Origin: Pyxidicoccus parkwaysis
Lineage (GTDB): Bacteria; Myxococcota; Myxococcia; Myxococcales; Myxococcaceae
Length of the DNA stretch: 64,000 nt
Reading direction: 5' to 3'
Assembly (NCBI RefSeq): GCF_017301735.1
Contig: NZ_CP071090.1
Span: 9,166,001 to 9,230,000, forward strand
Numbering within the stretch: the first letter of the stretch is position 1; each line of letters starts with the position of its first letter. Below, piece by piece: positions 1-6,531 of this stretch. The notes beneath the pieces are model-generated. The model did no database searches, had not been told where the DNA came from, and saw only the letters and a program-made list of their open reading frames with translations. Made by a program: the position numbers and the translations under genes.

Positions 1-7
1 GGCGTCC

Positions 8-1093
8 TCAAGCGGCCCGGTGCGCGAGGCGGGTGATGAGGGCGTCCAGCAAGTCCCTCACCCCGTTGGGATTGGGCAGCGGCTGCAACGAGCGGCGCGC
101 GGCGCGCGAGGCCCGGTCCACCATGCGCTCGCAGGCGGCGCGGCCGCCCCACCGCTCCACCATCCCCCGGGCTCGAGCGAGCGCGGCCTCGTCCTTCTGC
201 TCCACCGGCAGCGCCCACAGCGCCTCCAGCTCCTCGCGAGCGGTGGCGTCAGCGCGCGCGTAGGCGGCCAGCACGGGGAAGGTGCGCTTGCCCTGCGTGA
301 AGTCGCCGTCCGTAGCCTTGCCCGCGACGTCCGGGTTGCCGAAGAGGCCGATGAGGTCATCACGCAGCTGGTACGCGAGCCCCACGTGACGGCCCGCGCG
401 CTCCAGCCCTTCGAGCAGCTCCGCGCTGGCACCGCCGAGCATGGCCCCGCACACCAGCGGAGCGCAGAAGCCGTAGCGTGCGGTCTTGAGGTACGCCACG
501 CGCAGCGTCTGGAAGAGCGTCACCTCGGACAGCGGCGCGCGCCCCAAATCCAAATCGAGGTACTGCCCGGCCGCGGTGTGGCGGCACACGCCCAGGTAGT
601 ACCGCACCACCGCCGGCGCACCGGGCAGGCCGGACGCGAGCATGGCCTCCAGCGCGCGGGCGAAGAGGTGGTCTCCCACGACGACGGCCAGGTCCTCGCC
701 CACGCGCCCCGGCGACAGCAGGCGGTGCAGCGCCGGACCTCCGCGCCGCAACTCCGCCCGGTCCGCCACGTCGTCGTGGATGAGCAGGAAGGTGTGCAGC
801 AGCTCCAGCCCCGCCGCGAACGTCCACAGCTCGGCGGGCACCGCCGCGTTCCCCCGCGCCAGCGAGTACCCCACCATGACGAGCGCGGGCCGCAGCCGCT
901 TGGCCGGTCGCAGGGCATACGCGCGTGCCTTCTCCATGGCGGCCGTCCAGCGAGGATCCAGATTGGACTCGTCCGGCAGCTCGAAGAGCGCCTTCAGCGA
1001 GGCCTCGACTTGCTTCTGCACGTGCAGAAGCAAGGCCTGCTCCAGGGGAACCCCGCCGGGCTGGGGCCGGGCGTTGCGAAGCGAGAGTGCCAT
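8..1093 (-). CDS. Polyprenyl (geranylgeranyl/farnesyl-type) diphosphate synthase
   Basis: A 361-residue trans-isoprenyl diphosphate synthase. It should condense isopentenyl diphosphate with an allylic diphosphate in the cytoplasm to make the C15-C20+ precursors of carotenoids, quinones or lipids. The first Asp-rich motif DDVAD lies at about residues 107-111 and the second, DDLIG, at about 245-249. The KRLRP substrate-binding segment is near residue 65. The start at 1093 was chosen because GGAGG stands 8 nt upstream, although an in-frame ATG exists at 1195. The gene diverges from the thioredoxin-fold gene at 1208 over a 114-bp gap. Chain length cannot be told from sequence alone. The family assignment is firm. 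Confidence 0.9.
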   Translation of the reverse strand: MALSLRNARPQPGGVPLEQALLLHVQKQVEASLKALFELPDESNLDPRWTAAMEKARAYALRPAKRLRPALVMVGYSLARGNAAVPAELWTFAAGLELLHTFLLIHDDVADRAELRRGGPALHRLLSPGRVGEDLAVVVGDHLFARALEAMLASGLPGAPAVVRYYLGVCRHTAAGQYLDLDLGRAPLSEVTLFQTLRVAYLKTARYGFCAPLVCGAMLGGASAELLEGLERAGRHVGLAYQLRDDLIGLFGNPDVAGKATDGDFTQGKRTFPVLAAYARADATAREELEALWALPVEQKDEAALARARGMVERWGGRAACERMVDRASRAARRSLQPLPNPNGVRDLLDALITRLAHRAA

Positions 1094-1132
1094 GCGGCGG
1101 TCCTCCGGAAATCCTGTGCCCTTTGTCCCTAG

Positions 1133-1161
1133 AGGTTGCGTTTGCGTCCAGAGCTTGTCAA
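1133..1161 (-). promoter_or_regulatory. Possible promoter of the polyprenyl synthase gene
   Basis: On the minus strand a consensus -35 box TTGACA (1161-1156) is followed after 17 nt by CAACCT, a poor -10. It lies in the divergent gap about 40 nt upstream of the synthase start. The -35 match is exact but the -10 is weak, so this is only a candidate. Confidence 0.25.
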
Positions 1162-1207
1162 GGGTATGTCTAAGGTTTGCAAGATCCTTGTACACGGGGG
1201 TCCCCTC

Positions 1208-1795
1208 ATGAAGGGCTGGATCGCGGGTGCGTTGGTGGTGTCGCTGGCGGCGGGAGGCGCATTCGGAGACGACCCTGCGTACGGCCCGATGGACGCGACG
1301 TTACGAACCTCGGAAGGCAAGGAGGTGCGCCTGTCCCGGTGGCGGGGGAAGCCGGTCGTCCTGTTCTACGAGGACAAGGACTCGACGACACTCAACCAGC
1401 CCTTGAAGGAGACCCTCTTCGAGCGGGGCAAGGAGCGGGGCCTGCTGGACGCCGCGTGGGTGGTGGCGGTGGCCAATCTGGAGAAGTTCGACTTCTTCCC
1501 CGCCCGGCAGATTGCCCTCTCGTACGTGCGGGACGAGGAGAAGAAGGCGGGCGTGCCCATCCTCGTGGACCTGGACGGGACGCTGGGTGACGCCCCCTGG
1601 GGGCTGCCCAAGAAGACGTCCAATGTGTTGCTGCTGGATGCGGAGGGGAAGATTGTCTTCCGGCACTCAGGGCGCATGAAGCCGGAGGAGCAGGAGGCGT
1701 TCTTCACCGCCCTGAGCCGGCTCGTCGGCGTGGACCTGTCGGCGCCCGCGGCCCCGGCTCCAGTTCCCACCCGGGCCCCGGGAGGCAGACCATGA
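1208..1795 (+). CDS. Exported thioredoxin-fold protein without cysteines (YtfJ/redoxin-like)
   Basis: A 195-residue protein with an N-terminal signal peptide (hydrophobic core at residues 5-20, cut near AFGDD). The redoxin-like fold is recognisable from the RWRGKPVVLFYED strand and the C-terminal segment NVLLLDAEGKIVFRHSG. There is no cysteine in the whole protein, so it cannot act as a CxxC thiol oxidoreductase. In this it resembles the YtfJ-like redoxin relatives. The start at 1208 places the signal peptide at the N-terminus. Its stop overlaps the ATG of the next gene (ATGA), so the two are probably translationally coupled. The C-terminus ends in a Pro/Ala-rich tail. Function is unknown. 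Confidence 0.75.
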   Translation: MKGWIAGALVVSLAAGGAFGDDPAYGPMDATLRTSEGKEVRLSRWRGKPVVLFYEDKDSTTLNQPLKETLFERGKERGLLDAAWVVAVANLEKFDFFPARQIALSYVRDEEKKAGVPILVDLDGTLGDAPWGLPKKTSNVLLLDAEGKIVFRHSGRMKPEEQEAFFTALSRLVGVDLSAPAAPAPVPTRAPGGRP

Positions 1796-2697
1796 AGGTG
1801 GCCGTCACCGGAGCGACGGGTTTTTTGGGCCAGGGCCTCATTCAACGTCTGCTCGCCCGGGGGCACATGGTGCACGTGCTCACCCGGAACGTCGAACGGA
1901 GCCTGGGCCGGCTGCCTGCTGGCGTAACGGGCGCGCCCTATGACACCCACGCGCCCCTGTCGCCGGAGGCGCTGGCGGGCGCGGAGGCGGTGGTGCACCT
2001 CGCGGGCGAGCCCGTGGCACAGCGCTGGACGAAGGAGGCGAAGCACCGCATCCACGACAGCCGCGTGCAGGGCACCCGCGTCCTCGTGGAGGCGATGAAG
2101 GGCGCGGGCACGGTGAAGCGCTTCGTGTCGGCGTCGGCCATCGGCTACTACGGCGGCACGCGCGGCGCGGAGCCGCTGACGGAGGAGAGCTCGCCCGGGG
2201 ACGACTTCCTCGCGCAGGTGTGCCGGGGCTGGGAGGCGGAGGCACTGCGCGCGCGCGAGGCCGGCATCCGCACCGCGCTGGTGCGCATGGGCGTGGTGCT
2301 GCACCCGGACGGGGGCGCGCTGCACAAGATGCTGCCGCCCTTCCGCATGGGCGCGGGCGGCCCGGTGGGCAGCGGCAAGCAGTACGTGAGCTGGATTCAC
2401 CGCGACGACGCGTTGGATTTGCTCCTCTTCGTGCTGGAGCACCCGACGCTGGACGGCCCCGTCAACGCCACCGCGCCCACGCCCGTCACCAACGAGGCCT
2501 TCGCACACGCGCTCGGCCACGCGCTGGGCAGGCCGTCCGTCATGCACGTGCCGGCCTTCATGCTCAAGGCGGCGATGGGTGAGATGGCGAAGGTGGCGCT
2601 GGAGGGCCAGCGCGTCCTGCCGAAGCGGGCCCAGGAGGCGGGCTTCACCTTCAGTCACCCCGAGCTGGAGGCGACGCTGAAGGAGCTGCTGGCGTAG
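1792..2697 (+). CDS. TIGR01777-family NAD(P)-dependent epimerase/oxidoreductase (YfcH-like)
   Basis: A 301-residue extended short-chain dehydrogenase. The Rossmann nucleotide-binding motif TGATGFLG is at residues 7-14 and the family motif SASAIGYYG around residue 118. The C-terminal DUF1731-type segment is present (HALGRPSVMHVPAF, then an R-VLPKRAQEAGF-F tail typical of TIGR01777). The length matches the family norm of about 300. The ATGA overlap with the upstream redoxin-like gene and the 10-nt gap to the esterase gene suggest a three-gene operon. The substrate is not known for this family. Confidence 0.88.
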   Translation: MKVAVTGATGFLGQGLIQRLLARGHMVHVLTRNVERSLGRLPAGVTGAPYDTHAPLSPEALAGAEAVVHLAGEPVAQRWTKEAKHRIHDSRVQGTRVLVEAMKGAGTVKRFVSASAIGYYGGTRGAEPLTEESSPGDDFLAQVCRGWEAEALRAREAGIRTALVRMGVVLHPDGGALHKMLPPFRMGAGGPVGSGKQYVSWIHRDDALDLLLFVLEHPTLDGPVNATAPTPVTNEAFAHALGHALGRPSVMHVPAFMLKAAMGEMAKVALEGQRVLPKRAQEAGFTFSHPELEATLKELLA

Positions 2698-2707
2698 GGT
2701 GCGCCGC

Positions 2708-3763
2708 ATGGATGCGAAGACGCTGGAGGCGCGGGCGCGGGCGGAAGGCACACCCGTCATCGACGGAGACACCGCGACATTCGTGTGGCGCGGGCGTGGG
2801 CCGGTGGCGGTGCAGGGAGACTTCCAGGACTGGCACGGCGAGCCGCTGCCGCTGGAGCGCGTGGCCCCCGGCCTGTGGGCGCGCACGCTGACGCTGCCTC
2901 GCGACGCGTATGTGGAGTACGTGCTGCTCGACTCGCGCGGGAACAAGGTGCCGGACACCTTCAATCCGCGCGTGTCCGACAACGGCTTCGGCGACTTCAA
3001 CCACTGCTTCTCGCTGCCAGAGGGCGGGCCGCCCGAAGTCCTCCAGCGCCCGCGCGGAGCACCGCGAGGCCGAGTCACCCGGCACATGCTGGAGACGGAG
3101 GACATGGCCGTGGGCGGCAGGCGCGCGGTGGCGCTGTACGCGCCGCCCGTGCCCTTCCCGGTGCCGCTGGTGGTGGTGCTCGACGGGGACGACTACCTCA
3201 AGCGCGTGAAGCTGCCGGAGGTGGTGGAGTCGCTGATGGCGCGCGGGCTGATGAGCCCGGTGGCCCTCGCCATGGTCTCCAACGGCGGCGAGGCGCGCAG
3301 CGTCGAGTACACGTGCAGCGAGTACACGGTGGACCTGCTGTTGCGCCGCGTGCTGCCGCTGGCGCGCGAGCACCTGTCGCTGGTGGACGCGCCCGGCGCG
3401 CACGCGGTGCTGGGCTCGTCCTTCGGCGGACTGATGGCGCTCTTCGCGGGCCTGCGGGCGCCGGAAGTCTTCGGCCGCGTGCTGGCGCAGTCCGGCGCCT
3501 TCGCCGTGGACGGGCGCGACTTCGTCGTCTTCGACCTGGCGCGCCTGGCGCCTCGCCGTCCGCTGGACGTGTGGATGGACTGCGGCCGCTTCGAGGTGCT
3601 CCTGGAGGGCAACCGGCGCATGGCACCGCTGCTCGCCGCGTCCGGCCACCGGGTGGAGTTCCGGGAGTACAACGCCGGCCACAACTACCCCGCGTGGAGG
3701 AATGACCTCTGGCACGGGCTGCGGTGGCTCTTCCCGGCGGGCGCAACGTCTTCCATGAGTTGA
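2708..3763 (+). CDS. Enterochelin-esterase-like alpha/beta hydrolase with N-terminal E-set domain
   Basis: A 351-residue cytoplasmic protein. An N-terminal isoamylase-N/CBM48-like beta-sandwich (about residues 20-100, with FQDWHGEPLPL and a VEYVLLDSRGNKVPD segment) precedes a putative-esterase (PF00756) domain. The nucleophile elbow LGSSFGG is near residue 235, and the likely catalytic His is in NAGHNYPAW near the C-terminus. The layout resembles Fes/IroD-type esterases, which hydrolyse trilactone siderophores, but no siderophore genes are nearby. ATG 2708 was preferred (AGGG 9 nt upstream); an in-frame GTG at 2699 is possible. A second gene of the same architecture lies at 27030-28445. Confidence 0.8.
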   Translation: MDAKTLEARARAEGTPVIDGDTATFVWRGRGPVAVQGDFQDWHGEPLPLERVAPGLWARTLTLPRDAYVEYVLLDSRGNKVPDTFNPRVSDNGFGDFNHCFSLPEGGPPEVLQRPRGAPRGRVTRHMLETEDMAVGGRRAVALYAPPVPFPVPLVVVLDGDDYLKRVKLPEVVESLMARGLMSPVALAMVSNGGEARSVEYTCSEYTVDLLLRRVLPLAREHLSLVDAPGAHAVLGSSFGGLMALFAGLRAPEVFGRVLAQSGAFAVDGRDFVVFDLARLAPRRPLDVWMDCGRFEVLLEGNRRMAPLLAASGHRVEFREYNAGHNYPAWRNDLWHGLRWLFPAGATSSMS

Positions 3764-3959
3764 GGGAAAGGCGGGCTCCGGGCTCCTCCATCCCAGCGTT
3801 AACACTGGAACTTCTCCAGGCGCGGCGAGAGCCTGGGGGGTACACCCGGGCCGGAGGCGACCCCATGCTTCCGGGGGACGCAACTGACACCGGGGTGCGT
3901 CCGATAACCCACGGGAATCCCAAGGCCGGTGAGGGATTCGTCCCCCTGGAGCTCACCCC

Positions 3960-4562
3960 ATGTCGCGCATTGATGGTGGCAACCGCTCGTCCTCCCCCAA
4001 GGGCTCGGTGCCGGAGCGCTCCGGAGCGGAGCGGTCCGACACCGCGTCGAAGGGTGCGCAGCCGGGCGCGGGGACCAAGGGCGGCCAGACGCACCGCGCG
4101 GTGCAGCCCTTCCAGGGACGCAGCGACTTCGAGCCGGACCGCCGGCCCACGCCGCGCACCACGCCCGCCGTGACGCCGCCGAGCACTCCGGCGCAGGACG
4201 TCGCGGCTGCCGCCGGGGCCGACGCGGAGCTGGAGCTGCTCTCCGAGTTCCCCGACGCGGATGCGCAGGGTGGCCTCGCCTCGGCCATGCTGCACGCGCA
4301 CAAGGACGAGCCCGCGTCGCAGGCGCGCATCGTCGAGCGCCTGAAGCAGGATGGCCGGCTGGAGTCGCTCTTCGGCGAGGTGTTCCGCGAGGGCAACCCG
4401 TACGTCGAGCAGCCGCACCGCAACGCCGTGGTGCGCGCGCTCGACACGGCGCTCGCGCGCGGCACCGTGACGGGTGAGGATTTGAAGTCCTTCACCCGTG
4501 GCGCCTACGCGCAGGAGTGGCAGCTCATCGGCTCCGAGTTGGCGGCGCCCGCGAAGAAGTAG
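3960..4562 (+). CDS. Hypothetical protein with disordered N-terminus
   Basis: I do not recognise this 200-residue protein. Residues 1-85 are rich in Ser, Lys, Pro, Thr and Arg and look disordered (SSSPKGSVPERSGAER and a PxTPRTTP stretch). Residues 90-200 look folded and helical, with acidic and hydrophobic periodicity (AELELLSEFPDADAQGG, ARIVERLKQDGRLESLFGEV). There is no signal peptide or membrane segment. It stands alone downstream of the esterase and is convergent with the membrane protein ending at 4571. It is probably lineage-restricted. Confidence 0.65.
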   Translation: MSRIDGGNRSSSPKGSVPERSGAERSDTASKGAQPGAGTKGGQTHRAVQPFQGRSDFEPDRRPTPRTTPAVTPPSTPAQDVAAAAGADAELELLSEFPDADAQGGLASAMLHAHKDEPASQARIVERLKQDGRLESLFGEVFREGNPYVEQPHRNAVVRALDTALARGTVTGEDLKSFTRGAYAQEWQLIGSELAAPAKK

Positions 4563-4570
4563 ACGCCCGG

Positions 4571-5236
4571 CTACGCACGCACCGCGGCCGCCCGCGCCTG
4601 GAGCAGTGCCGAGGTGTGCAGCATCAGGAACAACGGCACGAAGAAGGCGGGCACCAGCACCAGGGGCAGCATCGCCATCGGCGCCATGGAGATTTCGCCG
4701 GGCGCGCCCGTGGAGAGCATCGTGTGCACCGTGCCCGAGCCGACCGCGGAGAACAGGTCCAGCACGCCGAACACATTCCAGACCACGAACGTCGCGCTCG
4801 CGGCGAAGCCGGGACGACGGCGCAGGGCCAACACCACGAGTGGCGCCGTCAGACCGATTGCGATGTCCCCCAGCCCCGCTGGCCAGGCGAACCCGCCGGG
4901 CAGGAGGTGGAAGACATGGAGCGCGATGAAGGTCAGCCCGCCGATGCGCCACGCCTGAACGGCCGTCAGCAGTTGCAGATCCGCACCGAGCACGAACGCC
5001 CGGAACGAGCGCCCCCGCCACAGCGCCACGAAGAACACCACCAGCGGCAGTGCGAAGCCGAGCATGATGGGCAGCGGCGGGCGTCCAGGCGCGGCCTCGA
5101 AGGCCCCGCTCGCCCCCAGCACGAAGACCAGGGCGAACCACGCCGCCAGCACCACCGCGACGACGCGGCGGACCTGCAGCCCCTCGGGTGCTCGTGAAGA
5201 CGGGGTGGCGGGGAAAGGACTCGTGGACACGGACAT
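4571..5236 (-). CDS. Multi-spanning membrane protein under HxlR control
   Basis: A 221-residue integral membrane protein with about six hydrophobic segments (for example VVAVVLAAWFALVFVLGAS, PIMLGFALPLVVFFVALW and a C-terminal MAPMAMLPLVLVPAFFVPLF). No enzyme motif is visible, so the function is unknown. The start at 5236 follows GGGAGG with a 5-nt spacer. It is transcribed divergently from an HxlR regulator. Two matching palindromes sit immediately upstream of its start, which makes it the likely regulatory target of that protein. Confidence 0.75.
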   Translation of the reverse strand: MSVSTSPFPATPSSRAPEGLQVRRVVAVVLAAWFALVFVLGASGAFEAAPGRPPLPIMLGFALPLVVFFVALWRGRSFRAFVLGADLQLLTAVQAWRIGGLTFIALHVFHLLPGGFAWPAGLGDIAIGLTAPLVVLALRRRPGFAASATFVVWNVFGVLDLFSAVGSGTVHTMLSTGAPGEISMAPMAMLPLVLVPAFFVPLFLMLHTSALLQARAAAVRA

Positions 5237-5249
5237 GTCGGCCTCCCAG

Positions 5250-5272
5250 GTGACTTGCATTCCACAAGTCAC
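5250..5272. promoter_or_regulatory. Operator 1: GTGACTTG-N7-CAAGTCAC palindrome
   Basis: A perfect 8+8 inverted repeat with a 7-nt spacer, 14 nt upstream of the membrane-protein start. A second near-identical site lies 37 bp away. Position between a winged-helix regulator and its divergent neighbour, and the HxlR-like dyad size, make it the probable binding site of the regulator encoded at 5333. Confidence 0.65.
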
Positions 5273-5286
5273 TAATGGTCCGAGCT

Positions 5287-5309
5287 GTGACTTGCAACCT
5301 GCAAGTCGC
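5287..5309. promoter_or_regulatory. Operator 2: GTGACTTG-N7-CAAGTCGC palindrome
   Basis: The same half-sites and spacer as operator 1 with one mismatch in the last arm. It is 24 nt upstream of the HxlR start, consistent with autoregulation. Site centres are 37 bp apart (about 3.5 helical turns). Confidence 0.6.
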
Positions 5310-5332
5310 GTTCATACAAGAAGGTGACTTCG

Positions 5333-5707
5333 ATGAAGCCGCGCCAGAAGCCCCAGACTGCTCCACTCCGCTCGACGTGCCCGGTCGCCAGCACGCTCGA
5401 CCTGGTGGGAGACAAGTGGTCACTGCTGCTCGTGCGCGACCTGCTCGAGGGCAAGCGCACGTACAGCGAGCTGCAGCAATCGTCCGAGGCGATTCCGACC
5501 AACATCCTGGCCGAGCGCCTCAAGCGCCTGGAGGCCGCGGGCGTGATTGCCAAGACGGCCTACCAGCAGCATCCGCCGCGCTACACCTACGAGCTCACGC
5601 GCAAGGGGGCCGCGCTGGGTGAGGCGGTGCTCGCCATCGCGAAGTGGGGCCTGCATCACATCCCGGGCACCGTGGCACCGGAGATGCTCTCGCGCCGGCT
5701 GAAGTAG
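5333..5707 (+). CDS. HxlR-family winged-helix transcriptional regulator
   Basis: A 124-residue MarR-related HxlR regulator. It contains the hallmark N-terminal TCPVASTLDLVGDKWSLLL segment, the recognition-helix region TNILAERLKRLEAAGVI and the wing RYTYELTRKG. Cys16 in CPV is the position used for redox or electrophile sensing in several HxlR proteins (family knowledge); it is the only cysteine visible. ATG 5333 is preferred over GTG 5324 because AAGGTG then gives a sensible ribosome-binding spacer. It is divergent from the membrane protein, with two palindromic operators between them, so it probably regulates both genes. Confidence 0.88.
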   Translation: MKPRQKPQTAPLRSTCPVASTLDLVGDKWSLLLVRDLLEGKRTYSELQQSSEAIPTNILAERLKRLEAAGVIAKTAYQQHPPRYTYELTRKGAALGEAVLAIAKWGLHHIPGTVAPEMLSRRLK

Positions 5708-5805
5708 CCGCGCCGTGGACTACGGAGCGCCCAACTCGGCGCGCATCACCACCGGCGGGCGCAGCGTCCTGGACGTGGCCATTGGCGATGGAGACGAAGT
5801 GCGCG

Positions 5806-6453
5806 TCAGGCGCCGAGCCGCGCCACCAACGCGCCGCGCACGGACTGGGCGATGACCTTCGCGTTGAGAACGAGCTCGTCGGGCAGCCAGTAGTAGAGGG
5901 CCTTGCCGTCGGTCTCCACCTTCGAGCGCACGAAGGTGAGACCACCCGCCTCGGCACGCTCGGGGCTCTTGAGGAGGCAGCGGCGGCACAGGCACGGCAG
6001 CTTCGGGCTGGCCTCGTGCGAGGTGAGGTTGGTGGGGCCGCTTCCGGAGTCCTCGCCGCCCGCCGTCTGGAGGAACAGCGCCGCGTCCGCCGCGGCCAGG
6101 GCCCGAGGCGTCTGCAGTGACATGCCCAGCGCGCCCTTCGCGGCCTGGATGCCCTTGCCGGACTCGAAGCGAATCTTCGGGATGAGCGAGGTGACGTCGG
6201 TGATGGGGACGGTGTTGGGCCGGGAGCGCCAGCCCTCCGCGTCGGACTTGAGCCCTTCGAGCACCGCGACGAGCCACAGCGCCTCATTGGGAGGACGCAC
6301 GGTGACGAGGAAGAGCCGCCCGCCCGAGGCCAGCGACTCCAGGTGCTTGCTGTTGCTGCGGTAGCGGTCCATCGGAAGCACGTCGCCGGGCTTCTTGCCG
6401 GCGGCATCCTTCTCGAACACCGCCTTGCTGATGATGGCCAGCATGTCGGGCAT
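5806..6453 (-). CDS. Hypothetical protein with CxCRRC cysteine cluster
   Basis: I do not recognise this 215-residue protein. It starts MPDMLAIISKAVFEKDA, with no signal peptide. Residues 1-110 contain alternating strand-like segments (RLFLVTVRPP, LWLVAVLEG). A cysteine cluster CLCRRC near residue 158 could bind a metal. The C-terminal half (KALYYWLPDELVLNAKVIAQ) looks folded. It is divergent from the HEAT/aldo-keto fusion gene at 6532 over a 78-bp gap and convergent with the HxlR gene. Confidence 0.65.
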   Translation of the reverse strand: MPDMLAIISKAVFEKDAAGKKPGDVLPMDRYRSNSKHLESLASGGRLFLVTVRPPNEALWLVAVLEGLKSDAEGWRSRPNTVPITDVTSLIPKIRFESGKGIQAAKGALGMSLQTPRALAAADAALFLQTAGGEDSGSGPTNLTSHEASPKLPCLCRRCLLKSPERAEAGGLTFVRSKVETDGKALYYWLPDELVLNAKVIAQSVRGALVARLGA

Positions 6454-6531
6454 GACGCGGAGTCTAGCCGCTTTTCAGGCACGGCTCACCGTGCGGCACA
6501 TTCCACGAGCGGAAGACTAGAGTCCGAGGCG

